Shown here in pieces: positions 46,064 through 55,883 of a stretch of DNA of 64,000 bases. The position numbers and the translations under genes are program-made. Below the pieces are notes generated by a model. It did no database searches. It saw only the letters and a list, made by a program, of their open reading frames with translations, and was not told where the DNA came from. Positions within the stretch are counted from its first letter, which is position 1, and each line of letters opens with the position of its first letter. This DNA is from Aliiroseovarius sp. F47248L (lineage in GTDB: Bacteria; Pseudomonadota; Alphaproteobacteria; Rhodobacterales; Rhodobacteraceae), in NCBI RefSeq assembly GCF_023016085.1, contig NZ_JALKBF010000001.1, positions 2,532,501 to 2,596,500 on the forward strand. Reading direction: 5' to 3'.

Positions 46064-46258
46064 ATGTCCGACACGCCGTCAAAGCCCCATAACGACCTGC
46101 CGCCCGCCGCCAGACGTGCGCTTGCCGAAGCCGCGGAACGCCGCAAAAAGGCCGAGGCCGAGGCTAAAGCCCACCCGAAAGAATACGGCGGCCGTGACGG
46201 CCCCGAACCTGTCCGCTATGGCGATTGGGAAAAGAAGGGCATTGCGATCGACTTTTGA
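46064..46258 (+). CDS. DUF1674 protein (succinate dehydrogenase assembly factor 4-like)
   Basis: The 64-residue protein ends with the family motif GGRDGPEPVRYGDWEKKG followed by IAIDF, and begins with a polar Ala/Arg/Glu-rich helix. In mitochondria and alphaproteobacteria this family helps assemble the succinate dehydrogenase flavoprotein. A longer open frame starts inside rsmB on the other strand; the ATG at 46064 is chosen from the conserved start and the AAGGA ahead. It faces dapB tail-to-tail 16 bases away. Confidence 0.9.
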   Translation: MSDTPSKPHNDLPPAARRALAEAAERRKKAEAEAKAHPKEYGGRDGPEPVRYGDWEKKGIAIDF

Positions 46259-46274
46259 TCGACCTTTAGGCCGT

Positions 46275-47084
46275 TTACAGCCCCAGCACATCCATCATGT
46301 CGTATTCGCCGGGTTTCTTGCCCTGCCCCCAAAGCGCGGCCTTCACCGCCCCGCGGGCGAAAATGGCGCGATCCGTTGCGACATGGCGCAGAACGATCCG
46401 TTCGCCGGGGGCTGCAAACATCACGTCATGTTCGCCTACAATGTCCCCGCCGCGCACCGCGTGAAACCCGATGTCACCGCGCTTACGCTCGCCAGTCATG
46501 CCGTCCCGGCCCCGGTCTGAGGCATCAACCAGATCGACGCCACGACCGGCCGCCGCAGCCTCGCCCAGCATCAGCGCGGTGCCTGAGGGGGCATCCACCT
46601 TGTGGTGGTGATGTGCCTCGATAATCTCAATGTCGAAATCTTCGTCCAATGCTTCGGCCACTTTGCGGGTCAGTTGAACCAGAAGATTGACCCCAAGGCT
46701 CATATTGCCTGCACGCACGATGGTCGAGTGCCGCCCGGCCAGTGCCAGCTTCGCCAGATCATCGTCGCTAAGCCCGGTGGTGCCGATCACATGAACCGCG
46801 CGTGCCTGCGCTGCAATCTCGGCCATGGCGACGGTGGCCGCGGGCGCGGTGAAATCAATGACCGCCTGCGCTTTGGCCATCGTCTCCAGCGGATCATCCG
46901 ACACGGTGACGCCCAGCGCCTGACCGCCCATGCAGATACCAATATCCTTGCCGACCCAATCATGCCCGGAACGTTCCAACGCGCCGACCAGTCGCGCGCC
47001 CTTGTTCGCGTTGATTTCACGGATCAACATCTGGCCCATCCGGCCTGACGCACCCATCACAACAATGCCCGGCAAATCGCTCAT
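46275..47084 (-). CDS. dapB: 4-hydroxy-tetrahydrodipicolinate reductase
   Basis: The 269-residue enzyme of the diaminopimelate/lysine pathway has an N-terminal nucleotide fold ([17 protein letters not shown]) and the catalytic histidine/lysine motif [13 protein letters not shown] (about residues 157-169). It reduces hydroxytetrahydrodipicolinate with NAD(P)H. AAGGAG seven bases ahead fixes ATG 47084. It diverges from rbfA across about 94 bases. Confidence 0.96.
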   Translation of the reverse strand: MSDLPGIVVMGASGRMGQMLIREINANKGARLVGALERSGHDWVGKDIGICMGGQALGVTVSDDPLETMAKAQAVIDFTAPAATVAMAEIAAQARAVHVIGTTGLSDDDLAKLALAGRHSTIVRAGNMSLGVNLLVQLTRKVAEALDEDFDIEIIEAHHHHKVDAPSGTALMLGEAAAAGRGVDLVDASDRGRDGMTGERKRGDIGFHAVRGGDIVGEHDVMFAAPGERIVLRHVATDRAIFARGAVKAALWGQGKKPGEYDMMDVLGL

Positions 47085-47178
47085 CTTCGTCTCCTTCGCT
47101 TCATCGCTGTCTAGCGCGCTTGCCCCATCTTGGCAAAGCCCTGTTGCGAAGGCGCGCAATCGGGCCTAAATGGCCTTT

Positions 47179-47607
47179 ATGGCAAAGAACCGATTTCATG
47201 ACACAGCCGGCCCAACGCAGCGACAGCTGCGCATCGCCGAGCTGATCCGCCGGACCCTGTCCGAAGCATTGATGCGTAGCGATGTGCACGACCCCGACCT
47301 TGGGCGCATGTCGATCACAATTGGCGAGGTGCGCGTGACACCGGACCTGAGCATTGCAACCGTGTTCGCCCTGCCCTTGGGTGGCAAGGATGGCGATCTG
47401 GCGATCAAGGCGCTGGCCCGCAACAAGGGCGAGCTGCGCCGCATTCTGGGCAAGGCGTTGAAGATCAAGCACACGCCGGACCTGCGTTTCATGGTGGACG
47501 AGACCTTCGACCAGATGGACCACACCAATCGCCTCTTGTCACAGGAACGCGTGCAGCGCGACCTGTGCGCGAAAGATGACGACGAGGAAGGATCGGAGGA
47601 CATCTGA
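47179..47607 (+). CDS. rbfA: 30S ribosome-binding factor RbfA
   Basis: The 142-residue protein ([20 protein letters not shown]) has the type-II KH fold with the [20 protein letters not shown] strand and a [17 protein letters not shown] segment. It helps mature the 30S subunit at low temperature. The acidic C-terminal tail ([10 protein letters not shown]) is typical of alphaproteobacteria. An ATG three codons earlier (47170) is possible. Its stop overlaps the truB start (TGATG). Confidence 0.94.
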   Translation: MAKNRFHDTAGPTQRQLRIAELIRRTLSEALMRSDVHDPDLGRMSITIGEVRVTPDLSIATVFALPLGGKDGDLAIKALARNKGELRRILGKALKIKHTPDLRFMVDETFDQMDHTNRLLSQERVQRDLCAKDDDEEGSEDI

Positions 47608-48512
47608 TGGGACGCCGCAAGAAGGGGCGGGACATTCACGGCTGGCTGGTCGTGGACAAGCCCGCCGGTGTCAGTTCGAACGCCGTGGTGAACAAGGTGC
47701 GTTGGGCGATGGACGCTAAAAAAGCGGGCCATGCAGGCACGTTGGACCCGGAAGCCACTGGCGTTCTGGCGGTCGCCTTGGGTGAAGCCACCAAGACGGT
47801 GCCTTACATCACCGACGCGCTGAAAGCCTACGTTTTCACTGTCCGGCTTGGTCAGGCGACCAATACCGATGACACCGAAGGCGAGGTCATCGCCGAAAGC
47901 GATGCCCGCCCCACCGATAACGATATTCAAGCCGCTTTGAGCCAGTTCACCGGCCAAATTATGCAGGTGCCACCGAAGTTTTCAGCGGTCAAGATCGACG
48001 GTGAACGCGCTTACAAGTTGGCCCGTGAAGGCGAAGATGTCGAGATTGCTGCTCGTCCCCTATGGGTCGAGGAATTGGTGATGCTGGACCGACTCGACGC
48101 TGATCACGTCACACTAGAGATGACCTGCGGCAAGGGCGGCTACGTCCGTTCCATCGCCCGCGATCTGGGCGAGGTTCTGGGGTGTCTCGGCCATGTTCGC
48201 GAATTGCGCCGCATCTGGTCTGGCCCGTTTGACGTCGAAAACGGCGTGAACCTTGAACTGGTCGAGAAACTGGCGAAAACCGGGGAGCTTGACGCTTATC
48301 TTCATCCGCTTGAAGACGGGTTGGCGGATTTGCCGGAACTGAAGGCGACGGACGAAGGTGCGACCCGTCTTCGCCATGGCAACCCCGGCATGGTGATTGC
48401 GTCAGATGTTGAATATGGCGATGAAGCATGGGCATCCCGAGACGGGAAAGCCGTTGCAGTTGGCACCTATCGCGCTGGTGAATTGCATCCCTCGCGGGTT
48501 TTCAACCAATAA
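47607..48512 (+). CDS. truB: tRNA pseudouridine-55 synthase
   Basis: The 301-residue enzyme makes pseudouridine 55 in the T-loop of tRNAs. The catalytic aspartate is in [11 protein letters not shown] (about residues 38-48). Other family marks are [20 protein letters not shown] and the [13 protein letters not shown] segment. It is translationally coupled to rbfA. It faces deoA tail-to-tail 15 bases away, so the usual continuation to rpsO is broken here. Confidence 0.96.
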   Translation: MGRRKKGRDIHGWLVVDKPAGVSSNAVVNKVRWAMDAKKAGHAGTLDPEATGVLAVALGEATKTVPYITDALKAYVFTVRLGQATNTDDTEGEVIAESDARPTDNDIQAALSQFTGQIMQVPPKFSAVKIDGERAYKLAREGEDVEIAARPLWVEELVMLDRLDADHVTLEMTCGKGGYVRSIARDLGEVLGCLGHVRELRRIWSGPFDVENGVNLELVEKLAKTGELDAYLHPLEDGLADLPELKATDEGATRLRHGNPGMVIASDVEYGDEAWASRDGKAVAVGTYRAGELHPSRVFNQ

Positions 48513-48527
48513 TCGCTCCGCTCATCT

Positions 48528-49835
48528 TCAGTCGATGATGTCACGCACAACTGGCGCCGAAGCGGGATTGTCTCCGATATCATAGGCAGACAGAATCTGG
48601 GATTGTGACCGTTTCGCTGCTTCTTCGCTTTGCGCATGAACCAATGCGATCGTATCGCCTTTTTCGACCATAGCCCCCAGCGGTAAAAGCCCGGTCAAAC
48701 CAACCGCCGGATCGACCGCATCGCCTGATACGCGGCGCCCGCCTCCCAGTTCGACCACGGCCAAACCGACATCACGGGTTGCAATAGCGTTGACATGACC
48801 TGCGCTAGGTGCTGGCACTTTCCACAGGACAGGGGCAACCGGCAAATACTTTTGATGGTTCTCGACAAAATCCAGAGGCCCGCCAAGAGCAGCGACCATC
48901 TTGCCAAACCGTTCAGTGGCGCGCCCGTCATCAAGCGCCGCCTGGGCCAATATGCGTGCGCTGTCGCGATCCGCTTCGATCCCGGCTGTCACCAACATTT
49001 CACCACACAAGCCGATCACGACTTCGGTCAACCGAGCTTCTCGGCGCACACCGGTCAGAAATTCGACCGCGTTGACGACCTCGACCGCGTTCCCCGCCGC
49101 ATCCGCCAACGGTTGGTTCATGTCGGTCAGAAGCGCATGGCATGGCAACCCGGCGGCACGCGCGACCTCGGTGATCGACACGGCAAGCTCGCGGGCCTTC
49201 TCAAAATCCGACATGAAAGCCCCATTGCCGAACTTCACGTCCATCACCAGCGACCCAAGTCCGGCCGCCAATTTCTTCGACAGGATCGAGGCGGTAATGA
49301 GCGCGATACTTTCCACCGTTGCCGTCACGTCCCGAATGCCATAGAACCGCTTGTCCGCCGGGGCCAGATGCGCAGTTTGCCCGATGATGGCGCAACCGAC
49401 TTCATTTACCACTTTCGAGAACACAGCATTGTCCGGTGTCGCCACATACCCGGGGATTGACTCCATCTTGTCCAGCGTTCCGCCGGTATGCCCCAGCCCA
49501 CGGCCCGAAATCATCGGCACATACGCCCCACATGCCGCGATGATCGGGGCTAGCATCAGGCTGACGTTGTCACCGACACCCCCGGTCGAGTGTTTGTCGA
49601 CAACTGGCCCCGGCAGGCCCGACCAATCAAACACATCCCCACTGTCACGCATCGCCAAGGTCAGGGCGGCAGCTTCGTCGCGAGCCATCCCGTTCAACAG
49701 CACGGCCATGGCAAAGGCTGCGACCTGCGCGTCACTGGCGCTGTCGTTCGAAATGCCCTGTACCATCTGGGCAATCTCGTCATCTGTCAGGCAATTACCA
49801 TCGCGCTTTTTTCGAATGATCTCGGATATCAGCAT
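48528..49835 (-). CDS. deoA: Thymidine phosphorylase
   Basis: The 435-residue enzyme cleaves thymidine with phosphate to thymine and deoxyribose-1-phosphate. Its phosphate-binding glycine-rich loop reads KHSTGGVGDNVSLMLAP (about residues 80-96). The length matches the homodimeric bacterial enzyme. The AAGGGGCGACC site precedes the ATG. It diverges from the DUF1643 gene and stands alone, without other deo genes in the window. Confidence 0.95.
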   Translation of the reverse strand: MLISEIIRKKRDGNCLTDDEIAQMVQGISNDSASDAQVAAFAMAVLLNGMARDEAAALTLAMRDSGDVFDWSGLPGPVVDKHSTGGVGDNVSLMLAPIIAACGAYVPMISGRGLGHTGGTLDKMESIPGYVATPDNAVFSKVVNEVGCAIIGQTAHLAPADKRFYGIRDVTATVESIALITASILSKKLAAGLGSLVMDVKFGNGAFMSDFEKARELAVSITEVARAAGLPCHALLTDMNQPLADAAGNAVEVVNAVEFLTGVRREARLTEVVIGLCGEMLVTAGIEADRDSARILAQAALDDGRATERFGKMVAALGGPLDFVENHQKYLPVAPVLWKVPAPSAGHVNAIATRDVGLAVVELGGGRRVSGDAVDPAVGLTGLLPLGAMVEKGDTIALVHAQSEEAAKRSQSQILSAYDIGDNPASAPVVRDIID

Positions 49836-49927
49836 GGTCGCCCCTTTTTGTCTGGTGTCAGTGTCGGACCAATCGCGGGGCGGTGCAAGGGCTTGCCAAT
49901 TCTGTGCGCCACAGTCAAAACACCCCT

Positions 49928-50434
49928 ATGATTACGCGCGAATTTCAGAAGGGCGACGCCCATTCCGTCGCGGTCTATTCAGACTGCGAGAAATACCGTT
50001 ACCAGCTTACCCGCGTCTGGGAACCGACGGGACGCAAGGCGCTGTTCATCATGCTCAACCCGTCCACCGCAACCGAAGTGCAGAATGACCCCACCGTCGA
50101 ACGCTGCGAACGGCGTGCGCGCACTTTGGGGTTTGGGGCCTTTCGCGTCACCAACATCTTTGCCTGGCGTGACACCGATCCGCGAAATATGCGTGCGGCA
50201 ACGGATCCGGTCGGACCGGCAAATGACGCTGCCATCGTGGATAGTTGCCCTTGGGCGGATCAGATCATTTGTGGCTGGGGTACGCATGGGGCTCATCTGG
50301 ACCGTGGCGCGCAAGTCGAGGCGTTGCTGCGCCAGACCGGCCAACCTGCTTTTCATCTTGGTCAGACGAAGAACGGGCACCCGAAGCACCCGCTCTATAT
50401 CGCGTATACCGAACAACCTCGGGAATGGTTCTGA
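49928..50434 (+). CDS. DUF1643 protein
   Basis: The 168-residue protein has the family core LNPSTATEVQNDPTVERCER, then GFGAFRVTNIFAWRDTDP and a C-terminal HLGQTKNGHPKHPLYI. The function of this family is unknown. The ATG at 49928 (MITREFQKGDAH) is chosen; the open frame begins 15 codons earlier. It is convergent with the RTX protein gene, 10 bases away. Confidence 0.85.
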   Translation: MITREFQKGDAHSVAVYSDCEKYRYQLTRVWEPTGRKALFIMLNPSTATEVQNDPTVERCERRARTLGFGAFRVTNIFAWRDTDPRNMRAATDPVGPANDAAIVDSCPWADQIICGWGTHGAHLDRGAQVEALLRQTGQPAFHLGQTKNGHPKHPLYIAYTEQPREWF

Positions 50435-50444
50435 TTGTTGAAGG

Positions 50445-51761
50445 TCAGCCAAGCACGTTTGGCGCTACCTCAACATAGACATCATAGGTTGTTGCACCCG
50501 GCGCACCACGCAGGATCGCGACCACTTCACCATTCACGGTTACAACGCCATCCTCTCCGGTAGTTGAAGGATGGACATCATATTCCAGTGCTCCGGTGTC
50601 TTGGGTCGGATCCAAGGACACGCGCAGGAAGTCTTGACCGGGGACAAAATCCATCACTTCGGCATGATCTTCACCCGCCGCCGCATCAGAATAGATCCAA
50701 AACACGTCTTCGCCTTCGCCCCCGATAGCGATGTTGCTGCGGTCCATGATCAGCGTATCGTTACCCGAACCGCCGTCCAGCGTGTCCTGATCGCCATCTA
50801 TATGCCAGTTGAAATCATGACGTTCAGCACCTCCACGTTCCATCGCGTGGCCAAGATGGTTGATGATATCATCACCCTCCCCTCCTTTCAAAGTATCGGC
50901 ACCATGCCCGCCATAAAGCGCATCGTCACCCGCACCACCGATCAGAACATCATTGTCCGTTGAATTTGCACCTGCATTATCCTTCGCCTCATGCTTGCCA
51001 CCGAACAGTTGATCATCCCCGTCGCTGCCAATCAGAAGGTCATCACCTGCTCCGCCATCCAGAAAGCTGTCGAGGCTGTTCGAAGCGTCCAGCGTATCAT
51101 CCCCGTCACCTCCGAACCCGGCCAACACACCTTCACCCGCGGTGATCACATCGTCGCCATCATTGCCAAATAGGTAAGCAGCACCGTCTCCCGATATCAG
51201 CGAGTCGTCGCCAGCACCGCCGTCAACAACGGGCACCTCGACCTCATCGCCATCACGTAGAATGGGTGTGCCGTGAAATTCGTCGACCGAGCCCGCACCC
51301 GTGCCATCAATACCATCATCTGGCAAAAGCATGCGATCATTCGCATCTGTTAGCGACAGCTCGTCGATATCACCAAGGAAATGCCTCATATCTTCGCGCC
51401 CATAGTGCTGATCCGTTTCCGTGCCCAGCAAACGATCCAGCAAACTGGCAACTTGATGTGGGGTCTCGCCATCCCCCAACCCATTGTTTGGCTTTAGAAT
51501 CGCATCGTCGACACTGATGTCCTGACCCGGAATAACTTGATCCTCGGTATTTGGTTGCAAGACCGTATCTGCATCTTCGCTGTCAGCGATGCCTCCTTCG
51601 TCAACTGCGATGAAATCACCTGGACCCGCGGGTGGAACAGGTTCAGTGCCACGACCGGCGTCGTCCTCTTCTGTATCATCATCGTCCGAGAAACCTTCGG
51701 TGAAGCTTTCTGCCATAAAGGCAACCGGCAGCAGACCCAGAAACAATAACGAAAACAACAT
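50445..51761 (-). CDS. Membrane-anchored RTX calcium-binding protein
   Basis: The 438-residue protein begins with a single hydrophobic helix (MLFSLLFLGLLPVAFMAESF) followed by a very acidic low-complexity stretch, then about eight to ten loose RTX nonapeptides between residues about 175 and 330 (GAGDDLLIGSDGDDQLFGG, GAGDDALYGGHGADTLKGG). RTX repeats fold into calcium-filled beta rolls. The N-terminal helix is unlike the usual N-terminally free type I secretion substrate, and an anchored outward-facing role is suggested instead. The C-terminus (YDVYVEVAPNVLG) is hydrophobic. Function unknown. It lies between the DUF1643 and DUF5665 genes. Confidence 0.8.
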   Translation of the reverse strand: MLFSLLFLGLLPVAFMAESFTEGFSDDDDTEEDDAGRGTEPVPPAGPGDFIAVDEGGIADSEDADTVLQPNTEDQVIPGQDISVDDAILKPNNGLGDGETPHQVASLLDRLLGTETDQHYGREDMRHFLGDIDELSLTDANDRMLLPDDGIDGTGAGSVDEFHGTPILRDGDEVEVPVVDGGAGDDSLISGDGAAYLFGNDGDDVITAGEGVLAGFGGDGDDTLDASNSLDSFLDGGAGDDLLIGSDGDDQLFGGKHEAKDNAGANSTDNDVLIGGAGDDALYGGHGADTLKGGEGDDIINHLGHAMERGGAERHDFNWHIDGDQDTLDGGSGNDTLIMDRSNIAIGGEGEDVFWIYSDAAAGEDHAEVMDFVPGQDFLRVSLDPTQDTGALEYDVHPSTTGEDGVVTVNGEVVAILRGAPGATTYDVYVEVAPNVLG

Positions 51762-51908
51762 TTTACAGCTCGCCTTCCAAAAACGCGAAAAGGTAGAACT
51801 CGCGACACGACACAGGTTGGCACAGACAACCGCTTGCGATTGTAGTCGTCTGACCGCAAACTCATAGAAAATAGTGATTACAATCTTAAATTAATGATTG
51901 GTTAACAA

Positions 51909-52223
51909 ATGGTTAACAAGCCGGAAGAGACACGAGCGAGCGTCAGAAACAAGCTGGCCGAACGCGAGCGGGCTTTGTCGTTCGAAGTCCGAGCCCTGCG
52001 GGCCGAGGTGGAACGGATGAACAATCATCGCTTCATAAAGCTACACGATTCCCTATGGAAACTTGGTTTGTTTCAGCTTTATCGTGGTCTCGCTTTCGGC
52101 CTGGGATCGGTGCTGGGCGCATCGTTACTGGTCTCGGTTTTGCTTTTTGTGCTTTCGTCGATTGATTTCATTCCCGTGCTGGGGGATTGGGCGCAGCAGA
52201 TCATTGATGAGATGCAAAGATAA
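51909..52223 (+). CDS. DUF5665 small membrane protein
   Basis: The 104-residue protein has a charged N-terminal helix (about residues 9-45, Arg/Glu-rich) and one or two hydrophobic segments (YRGLAFGLGSVLGASLLVSV and LLFVLSSIDFIPVLG), ending in a charged tail. It matches the family by the LAFGLGSVLGASLL and DFIPVLGDWA pattern. The ATG at 51909 lies in a weak ribosome context. Function unknown. A rho-independent terminator follows at 52229-52249, and it diverges from the RTX gene. Confidence 0.8.
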   Translation: MVNKPEETRASVRNKLAERERALSFEVRALRAEVERMNNHRFIKLHDSLWKLGLFQLYRGLAFGLGSVLGASLLVSVLLFVLSSIDFIPVLGDWAQQIIDEMQR

Positions 52224-52228
52224 GGGAT

Positions 52229-52249
52229 CGCCAGAGGGCTGGCGTTTTT
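52229..52249 (+). terminator. Rho-independent terminator after the DUF5665 gene
   Basis: A perfect six-pair stem CGCCAG/CTGGCG with an AGGG loop is followed by five Ts, five bases after the stop codon. Confidence 0.85.
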
Positions 52250-52252
52250 CCT

Positions 52253-52281
52253 TTGCGTTTTCCGGAGAATCTTCCTATACG
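52253..52281 (+). promoter_or_regulatory. Candidate sigma-70 promoter of rpsO
   Basis: TTGCGT (52253-52258) and TATACG (52276-52281) are separated by 17 bases. Transcription would start near 52288, leaving a leader of about 90 bases before rpsO. The same layout is seen ahead of the tRNA-Val gene. Assigned by eye. Confidence 0.5.
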
Positions 52282-52379
52282 CGCGCATCTGGTCACCGAT
52301 GTGAGCAGACCTCTCCACGGGCCTTGCTGGACGACATCCCGGCCTGCGCCATTAACTCTAACTCATGAAGGAGACCCCG

Positions 52380-52649
52380 ATGTCGATTACGCCTGAAGAA
52401 AAAACTCGCCTGATCAAAGAGTTCGGCACCAAAGACGGTGACACTGGTTCGCCCGAAGTGCAGGTTGCAATCCTGTCCTCGCGCATCGCGACCCTGACCG
52501 AGCACTTCAAAACCCATAAAAAAGACAACCACGGTCGCCGTGGCCTTTTGAAAATGGTTGCTCAGCGTCGGAAACTTCTGGACTACGCGCGCGCGAAAGA
52601 TGAGGCCCGCTATCAGGACCTGATCAAACGCCTCGGCCTGCGCCGCTAA
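52380..52649 (+). CDS. rpsO: 30S ribosomal protein S15 (uS15)
   Basis: The 89-residue protein ([15 protein letters not shown]) has the helical S15 fold with [19 protein letters not shown] and the RNA-contacting [19 protein letters not shown]. It binds the central domain of 16S rRNA early in assembly. GAAGGAG seven bases ahead fixes the ATG at 52380. It has its own promoter and terminator and precedes pnp by about 1.1 kb with a hydroxylase gene between. Confidence 0.97.
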   Translation: MSITPEEKTRLIKEFGTKDGDTGSPEVQVAILSSRIATLTEHFKTHKKDNHGRRGLLKMVAQRRKLLDYARAKDEARYQDLIKRLGLRR

Positions 52650-52671
52650 GCGTTACTCCAGAACTCGGATG

Positions 52672-52697
52672 AAGGGGCTGTTTCGCAGCCCCTTTTT
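52672..52697 (+). terminator. Rho-independent terminator of rpsO
   Basis: A nine-pair stem AAGGGGCTG/CAGCCCCTT with a TTTCG loop runs into a T-rich tail (TTTTTCTTT), about 22 bases after the rpsO stop. Confidence 0.92.
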
Positions 52698-52793
52698 CTT
52701 TGGCTCCACACCGCGTGATCATGCTTTACGTCAGGTTTCCCTTGATCGTTGCCCTTTTGATTGCCCATTCTCTTTGGACCAAGGAGGACACCC

Positions 52794-53546
52794 ATGAAAG
52801 CCACACTCGCCATTTTGATCAATATGGGCACCCTGCAGAGGCTGTTTCCGTTTTGGCTTATCGGCGTGTTCGCGTTTTTCTATTGGTTCACACCTTGGTT
52901 CCTATTGGCTTTAGTGTACGGTGCCATCCTTCAGTTTTTCGTGGAATATGTGATGCATCGCTTCTTGTATCACCGCGAACCACCAACGGAACAAAGCGTT
53001 TTCAACGACCTGTATCGCAGCCATATTGGACACCACGAGTTTCCCAACGATGCCGAATACTTCACTGGCGGGGACCACTGGTATGCCTTGCGCTTTGCGA
53101 TGGTCTCGCTTGCACTGCACAGCTTGGTCTTGTGGCCGTTTCTTGGGTTTGGAACCGCTGTTCTGATATCCTATGTCGCGCTGTTTGTTGGGTCGGTCAG
53201 CGCGTTTACGTTCTATGAATACTGCCACACGCTGGCGCATGTAAACGTGCCAAAAGGTTGGTTCGGCCAGCGCGTCACTCGATCCCACTTGGCACACCAT
53301 TACCAAGATCACCAGGCCACCTTTCACGTGAGTTTCGGCATGGGTTGGATCGACCGCCTGTTTGGAACCAAACACGACCGCGATGTTGCCCGTAAACGGT
53401 TTGACCGCGACACGATCCTGTCGATGGGAATGGACCCGGAAGACCTGCGATTGGTGACCGCGCGAAAGGCGTTCGGGATCACCAAGCTGCCGCGCGGCAA
53501 GCTGACCCGGAACCAAGCCACCGAAAGTCCGAAGCCGTCGACCTGA
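52794..53546 (+). CDS. Membrane fatty acid hydroxylase / sterol desaturase family protein
   Basis: The 250-residue integral membrane di-iron protein has the histidine clusters HRFLYH, HIGHH, HTLAH and HLAHHYQDH, which bind the metal centre, within four or so hydrophobic helices. Members hydroxylate lipids (fatty acid, sterol or carotenoid). The exact lipid is not shown by the sequence. AAGGAGG precedes ATG 52794. It sits between rpsO and pnp, an unusual insertion in that pair. Confidence 0.88.
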   Translation: MKATLAILINMGTLQRLFPFWLIGVFAFFYWFTPWFLLALVYGAILQFFVEYVMHRFLYHREPPTEQSVFNDLYRSHIGHHEFPNDAEYFTGGDHWYALRFAMVSLALHSLVLWPFLGFGTAVLISYVALFVGSVSAFTFYEYCHTLAHVNVPKGWFGQRVTRSHLAHHYQDHQATFHVSFGMGWIDRLFGTKHDRDVARKRFDRDTILSMGMDPEDLRLVTARKAFGITKLPRGKLTRNQATESPKPST

Positions 53547-53613
53547 GAGCAACAATCCTGTTTCCAAACCCCTGCTTTTCCTATATGGACCGCCCATCTG
53601 AGACGTGACGCTT

Positions 53614-53699
53614 CGACCCCGGCGCATGAAACGATAGAGGGGTCGGTGGCAATGGGGCCACCATGACAACGGGAGACCCGGAGGGCCGGGAGTGCTCCC
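53614..53699 (+). ncRNA. Structured 5' leader of pnp
   Basis: Three adjacent hairpins can be drawn just upstream of pnp: CGACCCC/GGGGTCG (53614-53620 with 53639-53645), GGTGGC/GCCACC (53645-53650 with 53657-53662) and a two-tier stem GGGAG-CCCGG/CCGGG-CTCCC (53671-53699). pnp messages in other bacteria carry such a leader, which RNase III cuts and PNPase then destroys, giving self-limitation. The structure here fits that idea but has not been folded or tested. Confidence 0.5.
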
Positions 53700-53714
53700 A
53701 ACTAGGAAAACATG

Positions 53715-55862
53715 ATGTTTGATGTAACCAAAAAATCGATTGAGTGGGGCGAAGAAACCCTCACTCTGGAAACGGGCAAGGTTGCCCGTCAGGCTGACGG
53801 ATCGGTCATCGCCACGCTGGGTGAGACTTCGGTCATGGCCAACGTAACCTTCGCGAAGGAACAAAAGCCCGGACAGGACTTTTTCCCGCTGACGGTTCAC
53901 TACAACGAGAAATACTACGCAGCCGGCAAGATCCCCGGTGGCTTCTTCAAACGCGAAGCCCGCCCGACGGAAAAAGAGACGCTGACAAGCCGTCTGATTG
54001 ACCGTCCGATCCGCCCGCTGTTCGTTCCCGGCTTCAAGAACGAAGTTCTGGTGATCTGCACCGTTCTGAGCCACGACCTTGTCAACGATCCCGACATCGT
54101 GGCGATGATCGCGGCGTCCGCTGCACTGACCATTTCGGGCGCGCCCTTCATGGGTCCGATTGCCGCTGCACGCGTGGGCTTTGAAGATGGCGAATACGTC
54201 CTGAACCCGACATGCGACGACATGCACCAGCTGCGCAACAACCCGGATCAACGTCTGGACCTTGTTGTCGCCGGTACCAAAGACGCCGTAATGATGGTGG
54301 AATCGGAAGCTTACGAGTTGACTGAAGCCGAGATGCTGGGCGCTGTAAACTTTGCGCACGAACAGATCCAGCCGGTGATCGACCTGATCATCGAACTGGC
54401 CGAAGCTGCTGCGAAAGAGCCGTTCGACTATCAACCCGTTGATTTTTCGGACCTCTATGCTGCTGTGAAAGCGGCTGGCGAAGACAAGATCCGGGCGGCC
54501 TATGGCAACACCGATAAACAAGAGCGTGTCGCAGCAATCGCTGCTGCCAAGGAAGACATCAAAGCCGCTCTGACCGAAGAGCAGCTTGAGGACGAGAACC
54601 TTGGTTCGGCACTGAAGAAGCTGGAAAGCTCGGTTGTGCGTGGCGATGTCGTGAAGACCGGCAAGCGTATCGACGGCCGTGCACTGGACACTGTTCGTCC
54701 GATCGTATCAGAAGTGGGCGTACTGCCCCGGACTCACGGTTCGGCCTTGTTCACCCGTGGTGAAACGCAGGGTTTGGTTGTAACCACGCTGGGCACCGGC
54801 GACGACGAACAGATGATCGACGCGCTGACCGGCACCTATAAATCGAACTTCATGCTGCACTACAACTTCCCGCCCTACTCGGTCGGCGAAGTGGGCCGCT
54901 TCGGTTTCACCGGTCGTCGTGAAATCGGTCACGGTAAACTGGCATGGCGTGCGCTGCAGGCTGTTTTGCCGACCCCAACCGACTTCCCCTACACCATCCG
55001 CGTTGTGTCTGAGATCACTGAATCGAACGGCTCATCCTCGATGGCATCGGTCTGTGGTGGTTCGCTGTCCATGATGGACGCGGCTGTTCCGCTGAAAGCA
55101 CCAGTTGCTGGTGTGGCAATGGGTCTGATCCTGGAAGATGACGGATCGTATGCGGTTCTGACCGACATTCTGGGGGACGAAGATCACCTGGGTGACATGG
55201 ACTTCAAGGTCGCAGGCACCGAAGACGGGATCACGTCCTTGCAGATGGACATCAAGGTCGCAGGCATCACGCCCGAGATCATGGAGAAAGCCCTGGCACA
55301 AGCCAAAGAAGGCCGTCTGCATATTCTTGGCGAGATGAACAAGGCGTTGTCCACCGGCCGTGAAGAATTCTCGGCCCATGCCCCACGCATCGAGACCATG
55401 AACATCCCTACCGACAAGATCCGTGAAGTGATCGGTTCGGGCGGCAAGGTTATCCGCGAAATCGTGGAAACCTCGGGTGCCAAGGTCGACATCAACGATG
55501 ACGGCGTGATCAAGATCGCATCGCCAAACGGCGACGCCATCCAGAAGGCATATGACATGATCCACGCGATCGTGGCAGAGCCAGAAGAAGGTGCGATCTA
55601 TACGGGTAAGGTCGTGAAAATTGTCGATTTCGGCGCCTTCGTGAACTTCTTTGGCAAACGCGACGGTCTGGTCCATGTGTCCCAGATCGAAAATCGCCGC
55701 CTGAACCACCCTTCGGACGTTTTGAAAGAAGGTCAGGAAGTGAAAGTGAAACTTCTGGGATTCGACGACCGCGGTAAGGTACGCCTGTCGATGAAAGTCG
55801 TCGATCAAGAAACCGGTGAAGAAGTCGCGCCTGAACAAAAGAAAAAAGACGAAGACGCATAA
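53715..55862 (+). CDS. pnp: Polynucleotide phosphorylase
   Basis: The 715-residue phosphorolytic 3'-5' exonuclease has two RNase PH-like domains (about 10-230 and 310-530, the second with the catalytic core [12 protein letters not shown] and [13 protein letters not shown]). A KH domain follows ([18 protein letters not shown], about 552-569), then an S1 domain ([20 protein letters not shown]). It degrades mRNA and processes RNA, in the degradosome where present. AGGA seven bases ahead favours ATG 53715; the adjacent ATG at 53712 is the alternative. A leader structure and a strong terminator frame the gene. Confidence 0.97.
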   Translation: MFDVTKKSIEWGEETLTLETGKVARQADGSVIATLGETSVMANVTFAKEQKPGQDFFPLTVHYNEKYYAAGKIPGGFFKREARPTEKETLTSRLIDRPIRPLFVPGFKNEVLVICTVLSHDLVNDPDIVAMIAASAALTISGAPFMGPIAAARVGFEDGEYVLNPTCDDMHQLRNNPDQRLDLVVAGTKDAVMMVESEAYELTEAEMLGAVNFAHEQIQPVIDLIIELAEAAAKEPFDYQPVDFSDLYAAVKAAGEDKIRAAYGNTDKQERVAAIAAAKEDIKAALTEEQLEDENLGSALKKLESSVVRGDVVKTGKRIDGRALDTVRPIVSEVGVLPRTHGSALFTRGETQGLVVTTLGTGDDEQMIDALTGTYKSNFMLHYNFPPYSVGEVGRFGFTGRREIGHGKLAWRALQAVLPTPTDFPYTIRVVSEITESNGSSSMASVCGGSLSMMDAAVPLKAPVAGVAMGLILEDDGSYAVLTDILGDEDHLGDMDFKVAGTEDGITSLQMDIKVAGITPEIMEKALAQAKEGRLHILGEMNKALSTGREEFSAHAPRIETMNIPTDKIREVIGSGGKVIREIVETSGAKVDINDDGVIKIASPNGDAIQKAYDMIHAIVAEPEEGAIYTGKVVKIVDFGAFVNFFGKRDGLVHVSQIENRRLNHPSDVLKEGQEVKVKLLGFDDRGKVRLSMKVVDQETGEEVAPEQKKKDEDA

Positions 55863-55883
55863 GCTGCGAAGCGTTTGGAACAG

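Noticed and set aside
46064..46258. Longer version of the DUF1674 frame starting at 45860 inside rsmB
   Set aside because: The extra 68 codons are opposite rsmB. The conserved start MSDTPSKPHNDLPPAARR lies at 46064.
52911..54521. A 536-codon minus-strand frame opposite the hydroxylase gene and the start of pnp
   Set aside because: The plus-strand genes are unmistakable. The minus frame is a composition shadow rich in His, Arg and Val.
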